From Symsagittifera roscoffensis (Eukaryota > Xenacoelomorpha > Acoela > Convolutidae): a stretch of 64,000 bases of DNA. The DNA is taken from contig NC_087067.1 in the NCBI RefSeq assembly GCF_963678635.1, positions 30,478,401-30,542,400 on the forward strand, written 5' to 3'. Below are positions 43,071 through 53,009 of the stretch, piece after piece (the first letter of the stretch is position 1; each line of letters begins with the position of its first letter). A program made the translations under genes and the position numbers. The notes below the pieces were generated by a model. It saw nothing but the letters and a program-made list of their open reading frames with translations, searched no databases and had not been told where the DNA came from.

Positions 43071-43560
43071 TTAGCATATACTCAGATAGTATTTTTTATG
43101 TAAGTAAACTTCTATGTCAGTCTCTGAAAATATCACATGCACAAGAGCGTACAACTCTCTCGGGTGTAGCTTCCCTCTATTGGGATCATAAACTGGTAAC
43201 GAGAGAGAGGTCACACCTCTCTCAACCAGGAAATCCCTAAGTCGAGTCAAGGCCAATACCAAGCTCTCCGGATTCACGTGTTGCCTATCAGTAGCTATCT
43301 TAACCAAAAAACACAAATATTTCCCTGGTATCTGTGATGCGACAGGGGGCAACGCTATCATTCCTCCTACACCAGGCCTCTGTTTCCACAAAAACTCGAT
43401 ATTTTTATACTCTCTCTTGAAGTCAGCCGCTAGTGCTGTTTTGAAGCTTACGTCCGCGGTTATCGCTATGGCGCACGTGCGTTCCGTGAGTATGAAATCG
43501 CTGTCCGTTATGACGATATTGTTCGAATAATGGTTCGGTAGATCAAAATACGATTCAAAG
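43071..43560 (-). other. Macro-like domain at the Pol C-terminus
   Basis: The segment from NNIVITDSDFILTE to the stop follows the layout of small macro domains such as OARD1/TARG1: an 'AIAITADVSF...ALAADFKREY' segment, 'KQRPGVGGMIAL', a core strand 'YLCFLVK', an 'ESLVLALTRLRDFL' helix, 'GVTSLSLPVYDPNRGKL' where macro domains carry Pro and a Gly-rich loop, and a final 'VIFSETDIEVYLH' strand. The Gly-Cys-Gly catalytic loop is absent, so ADP-ribose hydrolysis is doubtful; binding could remain. The call rests on pattern memory, not a search. Confidence 0.6.
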
Positions 43561-46500
43561 ATTCGTCCAAAAGGCGGTTTTTTAGCGTTCTCGCCCTCTG
43601 TCTCTAGTTCTCCGGTTTCTCTTGCCGATTTCAATTTTTTTATTATCAGATTTTTGGTGTGGGTGAGTCCTACCCCCACTCCCCGGACAAAAATATCCAT
43701 CGACGTCCCCGTCGATCGCCCAAAGTCTAGGAGATCGAGGTTGGATTGTGGAACACGTAGAGGACCATCTGGGGCGACCCAGTTGGACTCGGTATTGTCA
43801 TGACTGATGTATTTGACGCCGTCTCTATCGACGCCCTGAATCGTCAGGATCGTCTCTTTTGGATCTGTCGGCAGATCATGGAGCCATTCGAGCACGCGCA
43901 AGTTTGTTAGTTCTTGCTCATGAGTCTGTTCCGCTTCTGGTTCGAACTCCACTTCTGGTTCTGATCGATCGTCGATCCAATCTTGATCCATATCGTTCAC
44001 AAGGTCGATTTCTTCTAGCATCGCCACTTCGTCCAGTCCCACCAGCGAGTCTATGACATCACTCACTACTATCCTGTCTACAACGAAGTCCTCGCCGTAC
44101 GGATTGTATTTCTTCTGGTTTTTTCCTCTCTTGCTTTGGCGTGTTTCCATAGTGAGAGGAAAGTCGGGCTGTATTCCTTTGTCAATTTCGGTTTGTTCCG
44201 GGCAGTCCCAGTCTTCTTCGGCATAAGGTAGAGTTTCATCGTCCACCTCTACTCGCTCGGTCAACTCGAGATCCAGTGGTAGATCGCAATCGTCCACCAC
44301 CTCATTCCCGTCGTTCTTGTCGCGAGTACCCCTTTCATTCACTTCACAAGCAGGATCCACTATCAAATAGTCTCCCTCTTGCATGTCCGCTGGGATGCAC
44401 CAATCCTCTGACGAGGCATTGTGTGGTTTGATGTTCTCGTAATGAGCTGCTCTTCCAGTGCTCAATCGATAAAAACGACCTCCTTGGTGCACCTCTGTTA
44501 TCTGAAATGGACCACGCCATTTCTTTAATAATTTCTTGGTTCCTTTTGGTGGAACCACTTCCTGGAACACCCAGACGTAGTCGCCAACTGAGTAGGCTTT
44601 CGCATCAGCTGTCCTTTTATCAAACCTCCTTTTTTGTCTAATTTGTGCCTGTTGCGTATTCCTCCTGCATAAGTCATTGAGATCCTGCTGTCTTCTAATA
44701 ACATCCCGCACGTACGTTTGCGGTGCTGTCCTCTTCCCCTCATATTCAGGGTAGAAAAACGTCAACGGGAGCGCTTTTTCATGACCCGTTAACATCATGT
44801 GCGGACTTATTCCCGTGGTGGAATGCTCCGTGCTGTTGTACGCACCCATCACTTGCGGCAAGTGCTTGTCCCAGTCATCCATGTAACGCGAGCAATAGAC
44901 TCTCAGCATGGATACCAGTGTGCGATTTTGCCTCTCGACTAGGCCATTCGTTTGCGGGTGATAAGTGGTCGAGTGGGCCTGCGCTACCTGCGACCTCTTC
45001 ATCAACTCCTTCGTGAGATCGCCCACGAATGCTTTGCCATTGTCCGATTGGAACGTGATGGGGCAGCCATGCCTCGCTATCCATACATTTATCAGATGGT
45101 CGCATGTTTCTTCCACCGATGCTGTCATGCAGGGTGCTGCCTCCGCATACTTCGTAAAATGGTCGATCATTACCAGCACCTGATTATAGCCCGTTGCTGT
45201 CATGCAGATTTTCTGATGATCAATTTGCACCACTTCGTTGAAACCTGACGACTCTATTGACTGTAGGGGGAACCTTAGTTTCCTGGGATCCTTTGCCTGT
45301 TGACAAGACAGGCATGCGGCTATCCATTTCTCACAAGCCTTCTTCAATCCCGGCCATTCGAATCGTTTCTGTATCCTGTTGTATACTTTGTCCACGCCTT
45401 GATGACCCATCTGATCATGTGAACGAAAGAGCAATTCGGTCTGGTACAACTGTGGTAACACTATTGAATTGTATTTATAAAGGACCTTGTCCTCCTCCTT
45501 GCGCTTACAGGCTACGATTCCGTCCTTATTCAGGTACAACAAGTCGTTTCGCTTCAGGTAGAATTGCTTCAGGATTTTGTAGCTGTCTTCTTCCAAGTCT
45601 CCCTTGTCAGGTGCTCCATTCTCGATCCATCTCTTGAGACTGCTCGTCATTCTATCATTTCGTTGAGCCCTTAGGAGATCCGACAGCCTGTACCTGGCTT
45701 TCAAATACGTCTTCACCACGTTCATTTGCCCACTCATTATCTCCGGAGCATGAGCATCGTCCATCAACTTGACACACCATATCTTTTTCAAAGGCGTCGC
45801 TTCCTGCACAGATGGTTCCAGATTGGTACGGACGACCGTACCATGTGACAGCAATCTGGTTGGGCGTTTCGAAACTGCTATCAGCTCGAGCTCGTCTGCG
45901 GCATTATCTACCACAGTGCCCTCTTCATCTGAGGTGTATCTGTCCCTGTCTGGATCCTGATGTGTTTCTCGGTCCAGCCCAGGCTGCTTCCAGTCTACCA
46001 ATAAGGAGTGGATTGCGATCTCTGACATATCGGAATTGGAAGCTGTTTCAGACGTGTTGTCCCAGGACTGGGGTCTCGAGTCAACACTTGAGTCGACTGA
46101 TTCCCCAACATCATATTCCAAGTTGTCTGAGATGTTTCTTGACTCCCCGGACAAAACTCTGTCCATCGGTCGCTTCGAACCCGACTCCCCGGACAAAATT
46201 CTGCCCCTAGGTGGTCTAGTCAACCTCTCCCCGGACAAGTCGTCCTGCACGGGCTCAAAGGTGTCTGACTCCTCAGACGAGTCGTCCTTGACTGGCTCGA
46301 AGGTGTCAGACTCCCCGGACATTGTCTCGTCCACGGACGAACAATCTGGGCTTGGCTCGTATTCCTCTTTTGCATCCGTGAAGTGCACTCTCCTCGTGAA
46401 GCTAGATTTCGACCTGATCCTGACTTCCTCAGTAGTTTGGTTCTGATTCAATGTTCCATATTCAGTGAACGAAGTTCTCAACAAGACTTCTTTCGGCATC

Positions 46501-49500
46501 GAGCTCACCAGCTGGTTGACGATCGACCTGCAATCCCGTTCAACGCCTCGGCTGCGAATGGACACTGGCCTCTTCTCTGTTCTCTCGGTGACAGTCAACC
46601 GCTGCATTGTCTCCATCCATTCACGATCATGCTTATCCACTTCCTGGTTCAACAAGTCACGCAGCTTTTCCCTGACGTCCGGCGCCACGTTCACCGTCCT
46701 GTTCAATAGAGCCATGCTGTTTATACCCAGCCTGGTTAGTTCTTGCTGTACCAAATTGGATCGGACTAGCAGATCCAGCGGAACGGGCTCGCCTCTAGCT
46801 AAAAGCTTTATCTCCGCGGCCGTCTCCACTGGAAGGTCAGGGTGTCCAGGTATAGGATGCCCTGATTTGTCTAACCACCTAGTAAGTGGCAGCTTGTCGT
46901 AGGTTTCTTTGTCCAGAAAGGAAAACCCGTCTTTGATCTCTGATTGGTTAGCCTGCTTTTCCTCGAGGCGCTCATAAAATTCTGTCTTTTTACTAAGGCT
47001 ATCTGCGTTCTGGTGCTTGTCACGGGTACGGTGCTCTATGATCATGTGGTATCCATCCAGGCGCACAATCCAACGACCAATATAGCTTTGGTCCATCGAA
47101 TTGGTTTTCAGCCAGGCAAGGGCACGATTATCCACACGTAACTTGAAGGGAGAACTCCCCAAGTAGGCCCTGTATTTTTCCACGAAAGTGATCACCGCAA
47201 ACATCTCCGCTTTTGGTGCGCCGTACTTCATTTCAGTATCACTCAGGACTTTACTCCCGTAGGCTATCGGACGAAGAACCGTTCTCCCGTTCCACTCCTG
47301 CTCCTGGTGAAGTATGCCCGATATCGCAACCACTGATGCATCCGTGTCCAGCACGAACATCCCCTTCTCCGTTGGCATGCCGAGGACCGGTGCCTCGCAA
47401 AGTTCACGTTTGATGTTTTCAAATGAGACTTGTGCCTCATCAGTCCAGGTGAACTTTTTGCCCTTGTTTCTCATCAACCTCTGCATGGGGTATATTTTGT
47501 CAGCATACCCCTTGATGAACTCTCGATAATAATTTGCGAATCCCAGAAAACTCATCAGCTGTGTGTATGTTTTAGGTGCCTTCCAGGTCAGCACCGCTTC
47601 AACCGCTTCGGGATCTGGTCTCACTTCATGTTTGTCAACCAGGCGGTCCAGATACTTTATGGAATCCCTGAGGATTTCACACTTAGAGGGTTTGCATTTC
47701 AGACCCGCCTGCTTCATGCAAGAAAACACCTCCTCCAACCTCTCTATGTGGTCTTCTAAGGTTGGTGTTGCAATCACGACATCATCGACATAACACATGA
47801 TGAGATTCCCGTATTTCTTAGTGACGCTCGTGAGTGCCTGGGCCATCAGTCGCTGGAATGTGGCCGTCGCGTTGCACAATCCGAATGGCATCCTCTTCCA
47901 CTGGAACAGTCCCAGCTCACACGCGAAACCTGTTTTCTCTCGATCATGCTTTCTGAGTGGCACTTGCCAGAATGCGGAGCCCAAATCCAACGTCGTGAAG
48001 AACTTAGCGTCTCCCAGCTTGGATAGGCTCTCATCGATGCGGGGAATCGGGTATGCGTCCTTTATGGTCACTGCGTTCAGATAACGGAAATCACAACAAA
48101 ATCTGAGTTGTCCCCCTTTCTTTTTCGCCATGACCACGCCACAAGCCCATGGGGACTTCGATGGCTCGATCATGTCGTACTCCATTAACATCTCGATTTC
48201 CTTCCTACACGCTTCTGACTTGTTTGGGGTCATTCTTCTCGCCCCTTCCCTATGAGGTACCGAGCCCTCTTCTATCTCAATCTCGTGCTCTACAAAATTG
48301 CAACAACCTATGTCGGCCTTATGCTTTGAAAAAACGTCTGCGTTCCGATTTAGCACCGCTCTGAGCGAATCTAATTCCTTATCTGATATTTTACCCTTCA
48401 GGTGTTCTATCTCAGGTAGGACAGGCTTATTCGCTGCTAACTCTGCTTCCGTCGGCCTCTCAGGAAAGTTGGAACAGCTAGACAGCCCATCATCTGTTTC
48501 CGACTTCATTGAAAACAATTTCCTAGAAGATTTCAATTCATTTACTCTTTTTACTATACATTCTTGGTTCGCATGCAATGGACATTTAGTTACATCAAAC
48601 TTCTTCAAGTTCTCCACACTCAGAAAGTCTGTGTTCAGAGGCAAAGCGTAGCCAAGTTTCTTTCCCCTCTGTATTGTCACTGTTGTTGCTTCTGTGTTCA
48701 ATAACACACTCACACACAGTCCGCTCTGAGTGAGTGAGAAGCTTCTTCCTAAAATAGCCGAGCTTTTACTGTTTGGATTTGGTACCAGACACACCTGTCT
48801 GTCATTGCTGAGTTCATTCAAGTTCCTCATCCTAAAGGTCGCTACTACGGCTTGGTTCGGTTTTAATCTAACTTTTCGATCCAGAAAAATCGGCACCTTG
48901 GCCTGATTAATTAAGACCTTATTAAGGGGTTTTTTCTCATACCTTCTCTCAGGATCCTTGATTCTAATCAATCCGTCATTGAGATCGATCGTGACGTCAA
49001 AGTTGCGAACGAAATCCCTTCCTAAGATGAACTGATCGGATTCGTCCAAGTTCTCCACTACTAGGAAGCTCATCCAGAGATGTCTTCCTCCGAGCTGCAG
49101 TGAGATGATCGGGGTTCGTCCGGCGACATAGATCGCTCCCTGATTGGCAGCTGCCAACCTGATGTTTGTCGGTATGAGATCCGACCTTTCGAAACCCATG
49201 TCGGTCCAAGTTTTGACTGGCATGACACTAACCACTGCTCCCGTGTCTAGCAGTCCCTTTACTGAAAGTTGTCTGCCTTGCACGTCCAGAACGTGTGCGG
49301 CGAGATCGGCCTCACAACCAATATGCACCGCATCTTGTTCGAGCATCGCGTTGTGTCCGATTCGTCTAACCTTCAGCTCCTCTTGACCAATGTATATCCG
49401 GCCAATCTGATCGTTCGCATCAGTTATGTGAGCTTTCGTGTAGATATTGATGCCATCCACATTCATCAGGATCGGGTAAGGGCCATGTACATCGATATAA

Positions 49501-50006
49501 TGTCCGTCCACTTTCATCAGTCTCGGACCTCCCGTTGTGAGCAGCGCTCGCACTGCCCTGGAGTCCAGTTTGGGATCCTTCTCCTTCAGGTAGTCGGCAT
49601 AGATGTCCAGGTGGACTAGTGTAATCTCGGATGGTTCACTCAAGTTCTTGACCACCTGGTGCCCTGCGACTGAGATGATGGACATTATTTTGGTCCCCGC
49701 CTTCGTCATGCCGAAAGTCTTACCAGATATAACGTTTAGTTTTAGTCCCTGTTTCTTGGGTTCCTCTTTGTCTTCTGCTTTTGTCGTTTTACCCAGGACA
49801 TTAAAACTTTCCCGAAGATCTGTGCTCTCCAGCTCCGACCTTACCCATTGCTCCACTTCTTTCGTGGCTAGGTCCTGTTTGACATTCTGCAGCGCTGTCC
49901 TTGCCGCCAGGCCGTAATCCACCTTGAGTGGGCTAGACGACTCTGCTTCGAGGTTCGAGGCTACCACCTCGTCAGGCCATGTCTTAACCTTTTTGGTCGT
50001 GAGGTC
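43071..50006 (-). CDS. pol: Giant-element Pol: PR-RT-RNase H-IN plus C-terminal macro-like domain
   Basis: An open frame of over 2,300 codons, +1 relative to gag, with no ATG at its start. Numbering from GTG at 49967: retropepsin LLDTGAVVSVMP (Asp 241) and FILGRDFV; RT from about 560, with RFCCDFRYLNAVT, DLGSAFWQVPL and YVDDVVIA (726-733); RNase H with LDTDAS (873) and RVDNRALAWL. A linker of about 500 aa follows, with repeated SGES units (1215-1290). Integrase has an HHCC zinc region from about 1500 and D, D, E at VQIDHQK (1584), QSDNGKAF (1640) and GLVERQNRT (1677), then a GPF-like WRGPFQI. An acidic region (1830-2100) leads into a macro-type domain (2140-2298). Reverse transcription and integration are established family functions; the role of the last domain is unknown. 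Confidence 0.93.
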   Translation of the reverse strand, partial: DLTTKKVKTWPDEVVASNLEAESSSPLKVDYGLAARTALQNVKQDLATKEVEQWVRSELESTDLRESFNVLGKTTKAEDKEEPKKQGLKLNVISGKTFGMTKAGTKIMSIISVAGHQVVKNLSEPSEITLVHLDIYADYLKEKDPKLDSRAVRALLTTGGPRLMKVDGHYIDVHGPYPILMNVDGINIYTKAHITDANDQIGRIYIGQEELKVRRIGHNAMLEQDAVHIGCEADLAAHVLDVQGRQLSVKGLLDTGAVVSVMPVKTWTDMGFERSDLIPTNIRLAAANQGAIYVAGRTPIISLQLGGRHLWMSFLVVENLDESDQFILGRDFVRNFDVTIDLNDGLIRIKDPERRYEKKPLNKVLINQAKVPIFLDRKVRLKPNQAVVATFRMRNLNELSNDRQVCLVPNPNSKSSAILGRSFSLTQSGLCVSVLLNTEATTVTIQRGKKLGYALPLNTDFLSVENLKKFDVTKCPLHANQECIVKRVNELKSSRKLFSMKSETDDGLSSCSNFPERPTEAELAANKPVLPEIEHLKGKISDKELDSLRAVLNRNADVFSKHKADIGCCNFVEHEIEIEEGSVPHREGARRMTPNKSEACRKEIEMLMEYDMIEPSKSPWACGVVMAKKKGGQLRFCCDFRYLNAVTIKDAYPIPRIDESLSKLGDAKFFTTLDLGSAFWQVPLRKHDREKTGFACELGLFQWKRMPFGLCNATATFQRLMAQALTSVTKKYGNLIMCYVDDVVIATPTLEDHIERLEEVFSCMKQAGLKCKPSKCEILRDSIKYLDRLVDKHEVRPDPEAVEAVLTWKAPKTYTQLMSFLGFANYYREFIKGYADKIYPMQRLMRNKGKKFTWTDEAQVSFENIKRELCEAPVLGMPTEKGMFVLDTDASVVAISGILHQEQEWNGRTVLRPIAYGSKVLSDTEMKYGAPKAEMFAVITFVEKYRAYLGSSPFKLRVDNRALAWLKTNSMDQSYIGRWIVRLDGYHMIIEHRTRDKHQNADSLSKKTEFYERLEEKQANQSEIKDGFSFLDKETYDKLPLTRWLDKSGHPIPGHPDLPVETAAEIKLLARGEPVPLDLLVRSNLVQQELTRLGINSMALLNRTVNVAPDVREKLRDLLNQEVDKHDREWMETMQRLTVTERTEKRPVSIRSRGVERDCRSIVNQLVSSMPKEVLLRTSFTEYGTLNQNQTTEEVRIRSKSSFTRRVHFTDAKEEYEPSPDCSSVDETMSGESDTFEPVKDDSSEESDTFEPVQDDLSGERLTRPPRGRILSGESGSKRPMDRVLSGESRNISDNLEYDVGESVDSSVDSRPQSWDNTSETASNSDMSEIAIHSLLVDWKQPGLDRETHQDPDRDRYTSDEEGTVVDNAADELELIAVSKRPTRLLSHGTVVRTNLEPSVQEATPLKKIWCVKLMDDAHAPEIMSGQMNVVKTYLKARYRLSDLLRAQRNDRMTSSLKRWIENGAPDKGDLEEDSYKILKQFYLKRNDLLYLNKDGIVACKRKEEDKVLYKYNSIVLPQLYQTELLFRSHDQMGHQGVDKVYNRIQKRFEWPGLKKACEKWIAACLSCQQAKDPRKLRFPLQSIESSGFNEVVQIDHQKICMTATGYNQVLVMIDHFTKYAEAAPCMTASVEETCDHLINVWIARHGCPITFQSDNGKAFVGDLTKELMKRSQVAQAHSTTYHPQTNGLVERQNRTLVSMLRVYCSRYMDDWDKHLPQVMGAYNSTEHSTTGISPHMMLTGHEKALPLTFFYPEYEGKRTAPQTYVRDVIRRQQDLNDLCRRNTQQAQIRQKRRFDKRTADAKAYSVGDYVWVFQEVVPPKGTKKLLKKWRGPFQITEVHQGGRFYRLSTGRAAHYENIKPHNASSEDWCIPADMQEGDYLIVDPACEVNERGTRDKNDGNEVVDDCDLPLDLELTERVEVDDETLPYAEEDWDCPEQTEIDKGIQPDFPLTMETRQSKRGKNQKKYNPYGEDFVVDRIVVSDVIDSLVGLDEVAMLEEIDLVNDMDQDWIDDRSEPEVEFEPEAEQTHEQELTNLRVLEWLHDLPTDPKETILTIQGVDRDGVKYISHDNTESNWVAPDGPLRVPQSNLDLLDFGRSTGTSMDIFVRGVGVGLTHTKNLIIKKLKSARETGELETEGENAKKPPFGRIFESYFDLPNHYSNNIVITDSDFILTERTCAIAITADVSFKTALAADFKREYKNIEFLWKQRPGVGGMIALPPVASQIPGKYLCFLVKIATDRQHVNPESLVLALTRLRDFLVERGVTSLSLPVYDPNRGKLHPRELYALVHVIFSETDIEVYLHKKYYLSIC

Positions 50007-51858
50007 TTAACCTTTTCATCAGACGTGCTCGACTGGCCTTGACACCCGAAAGCGCCTCTTCGTGGCGGGGATGTTTCGCGTCCGCTACTGCGTCCCAAAA
50101 TTGAGTACAATCCGACTTAAAGTGTCCCTCCAAATTACAGAAGAAACACCTCGGACCATATTTCATGATGAGCCCTCTGACGTACTCCTCATGATCCTCG
50201 TCGGTCGCGTCGGCGTCCTCGAGAAAGTAGCCTATGGCCTTCATGTTCTGTTTGTATGCAGAACACGCAGAGACGTGATGGTCCATCGAACCACAATTCG
50301 CGCACGACCTCCTCTTGTCCATGTCATCGCGAGGTTTGTACCAACTGGAATTCGCACCAGTGTTTGTCCCGCTATAGTTGCCATAATTGCTGTAACGGTT
50401 TTGCGCCCTCGGTTTTATGAGTAAATACTCGCGTGACTTCATACGCAAGTCGTCAGGCGTGGGTACCTGGTCAAGCGACAGGGTGAAGTGAGTGGCCAAC
50501 ATCGTCTTCAACTCCTCACTCCTTACTCCATCCATGAACTTCGAAGCAATCGCCAAGTTTCGCTCGGATATTCTCTCATCCGGGTTGCTTCTCCTCCTGA
50601 GCAATTCAAGGTCGTCCAAGAATTTATCTATTGATTCTTCATCTCTCTGACGCCTCTTCTCGAACTTCACCATAGCCTGGTGCCCTTGTACTCCAGAGCC
50701 GAAACGATTCAGCAGGATGTCGAATATCTTGCGAGCGCTGTCTCTCTCATTGGCTCTTTTCGCCATTACACAATTTAATGCAGTACCCTCCAGGTTGCTT
50801 GTCAGCGCGCTGCACTCTTGTTTCTTGGAGAGATTCTCTTCCTCAAAGTGTAACTTCATCACCTCTATCCAAGTATCAATGCAGCCGTCCGACTCGTCTT
50901 TATATGACTTCGGCTTTTTCAGTGTTCTTCTTGACCTCTCTCCTCTCTCGGTTGACTTCGAGAGCTTAGTGATGAATGTTTCGAGAGATCTGTTCAGAGG
51001 CTCAAACATCGAGGCATACATCGTTGTGTCTTGTGAGACTGTAGTCAGATCCGGTACTGAACTGACTTGTGGCACAGTTGGCAATCTTGTCTCCGGGGTG
51101 GCATCTGCCTCCGACGGGACTGGATTCGTCCAGCCAGGCCTCTGCGGGGCTGCTCTTGGCCGCTCCTTATTTCTATGTTCGTAGTTCGTTCTCGAGCCTT
51201 GCTGGGCTCTGGCACTGTTGCCCGTACCATCTCCAACATTCACATGGCGTGAGCGCTCCCTTGAGTTGGAATGCTCCTGCCAACTACTCCCGTTCAGGAT
51301 CGCGTCAAGCTTCCGCATCATCAAGTCAGATTTGGCGTCCAACCTCCTTTCCAGGCCAGTCTTCGTTTGGGCGTAGGTATTATCATGATCATTCAACAAT
51401 CGCTCGATCTCTCTTGTCATCCTAGCCTCTCTTTCTTCTGACTCTTTGTTTGCCTGTGCCAGGCTCTCGGCCAGGCATTGATCGGTGTCACGAATCAATT
51501 GAGCCTGATCAAACCTCGCCTGCGACTTCACGTGCGTTAGCTCATCTTTCAAACTCTCTCGACCATGGTGAGCTCTCTCGTCAACTTGATCTATCCTCTT
51601 AGTCATGTCTCGCCTCAATTCATCCAGGCCATTCATCACACCAGCGAACATATCACTTATGCCACCAGCTGCCCCCAATGGCGGGGTTAGCCCCAGAGAA
51701 GACGAGGTCAACTGTGGCTGTAGCCTAGTACTCGATGACGCACCGCCCTTTTGCTTGTGCATTGACGTCATCAGTCTGTCAAACGTTGATGATGCTCCCA
51801 TCGTTATCCCATCTGACATAGGCCTGGTCGGCGAGGCAGAAGACGCCTCCCTGCTCAT
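49984..51858 (-). CDS. gag: Giant-element Gag with two zinc knuckles
   Basis: First ATG of this frame after the in-frame stop at 51912 is at 51858 (MSREASSASP), giving 624 aa. An N-terminal coiled coil (RRDMTKRIDQVDERAHHGRE and following) precedes an Arg-rich linker. A retrotransposon capsid region follows (about 310-480: CIDTWIEVMKLHFEEENLS, LEGTALNCVMAKR, ESIDKFLDDLELLRRR). Two classical C-x2-C-x4-H-x4-C knuckles close it, CANCGSMDHHVSAC (50325-50284) and CFFCNLEGHFKSDC (50152-50111). The stop UAA overlaps the start of the pol frame by about 23 nt. The frame also runs upstream, past the stop, into the 204-aa ORF. Confidence 0.9.
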   Translation of the reverse strand: MSREASSASPTRPMSDGITMGASSTFDRLMTSMHKQKGGASSSTRLQPQLTSSSLGLTPPLGAAGGISDMFAGVMNGLDELRRDMTKRIDQVDERAHHGRESLKDELTHVKSQARFDQAQLIRDTDQCLAESLAQANKESEEREARMTREIERLLNDHDNTYAQTKTGLERRLDAKSDLMMRKLDAILNGSSWQEHSNSRERSRHVNVGDGTGNSARAQQGSRTNYEHRNKERPRAAPQRPGWTNPVPSEADATPETRLPTVPQVSSVPDLTTVSQDTTMYASMFEPLNRSLETFITKLSKSTERGERSRRTLKKPKSYKDESDGCIDTWIEVMKLHFEEENLSKKQECSALTSNLEGTALNCVMAKRANERDSARKIFDILLNRFGSGVQGHQAMVKFEKRRQRDEESIDKFLDDLELLRRRSNPDERISERNLAIASKFMDGVRSEELKTMLATHFTLSLDQVPTPDDLRMKSREYLLIKPRAQNRYSNYGNYSGTNTGANSSWYKPRDDMDKRRSCANCGSMDHHVSACSAYKQNMKAIGYFLEDADATDEDHEEYVRGLIMKYGPRCFFCNLEGHFKSDCTQFWDAVADAKHPRHEEALSGVKASRARLMKRLRPHDQKG

Positions 51859-51909
51859 GTCGTTCCTTGGGCACGGTGTGAAGTTCACATCCGGATGGGT
51901 TATTTCCGG

Positions 51910-52524
51910 TTAATCGTAACTAGAGGACAGACCTCCGGCTTGTAGCGACGTCACGCGCTCATCGTACAAAGACTTCCAACTTTTCTTTGCCTTCGAGAAC
52001 GTCTGCTCTTCACCCGGACTCATACTCGACATCATCGCGTTGTTGCTCTGTTTGGCCAAAGATGAGTGTGCACTTGTCGGATGTGAAGGTTCCTTTCTCC
52101 ATTTATAGCTCTTAGTCTCTGATTTGGACATTCCCCTGTACAACACTTCCTCCCGAGGTTCGACCTCGGGACGCTCCGAGGTCTCCTCTGTCCTCTCGAC
52201 TTCCTCCCGTTCGAGGACCTCATCTGGCTCAAAGTCGGGTCGAATGAGCGTTCGCTCCCCTTCGTCAAAGGGATCCACCAGCGTTTCGCTCGCAGGCTCG
52301 GCCTCGGCGCTCCGCCTTTGATTGCCATCGAGGTTCTTCTCGCTCCTTAGTTTCATTTCGCTCACTGAAAGATCAGGTTGACCTTTAGTCGATTCGTCTT
52401 CAGCAAACGCGTCGGAAGCGCCGCTAAACGAGGTTTGGCTACGCCTAGTTTTAAATTTCCGCGTGCTTCCCTTGCTTAGCCTGGGAATTTTAGTAGTCGA
52501 TCCTAGCGAGTCCCTGCGCTGCAT
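51910..52524 (-). CDS. Giant-element leader ORF, 204 aa, in frame with gag
   Basis: The ATG at 52524 starts MQRRDSLGSTTKIPRLSKG. The protein is polar and disordered: a basic start, an acidic middle (EVLEREEVERTEETSERPEV) and a Ser/Lys-rich end, with no known domain. It ends at a single UAA (51912-51910) and the same frame continues into gag without another stop. Either one point mutation split a longer Gag, or the stop is read through to give an N-extended Gag. Extra ORFs before gag are known from plant Ogre elements; no homology to those is claimed. Confidence 0.7.
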   Translation of the reverse strand: MQRRDSLGSTTKIPRLSKGSTRKFKTRRSQTSFSGASDAFAEDESTKGQPDLSVSEMKLRSEKNLDGNQRRSAEAEPASETLVDPFDEGERTLIRPDFEPDEVLEREEVERTEETSERPEVEPREEVLYRGMSKSETKSYKWRKEPSHPTSAHSSLAKQSNNAMMSSMSPGEEQTFSKAKKSWKSLYDERVTSLQAGGLSSSYD

Positions 52525-52870
52525 AGTTTTTGACAAAATGAAAATATTCGTAATTTGATGGCAATGCAAACGTACCACAAACAAGATCTAGTTAAATCAC
52601 TTAACGCTGCCTACTCGATTCCGTCAGTATCAAAATGTCTCTTAGATCTCTCACGACTAAACTAGTGACTCAGCTAAAGTTACACACAGGGTCTACCCAG
52701 TATTGATATAATGCTAACTCAACCCTGTTGTATGGTATAACAGTATCACTTAGTTTCCACAAGATATAATCGACACACAAAACACAATAGATAATCAATC
52801 AGATAAGAATATCCTACAAGTGACAGCGAACTTTTGTCAGTATCAATTTATCGCCACACAATTTATCAAG

Positions 52871-52915
52871 TCACTGCTTTGTTAAAATTAAGCAATCTTT
52901 GATAAAAAGCAGTGA
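52871..52915 (-). other. Conserved leader stem-loop
   Basis: TCACTGCTTT (52871-52880) pairs with AAAGCAGTGA (52906-52915). The sibling has TATCACTGC (63738-63746) with GCAGTGATA (63782-63790). The loop differs while the stem is kept. Confidence 0.5.
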
Positions 52916-53009
52916 TGACTCAGAAACAGATCAATAAAACTTAGTCTTAAAGAAAAAGACTTCCCCCAATCGGAACGATCCGAAAGAACGAAGCCCAGGA
53001 CACAGTCTT

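Noticed and set aside
44700-47800. Many forward-strand ORFs of 60-145 codons across the giant element
   Set aside because: They are antisense shadows of the gag and pol frames and have no coding motifs.
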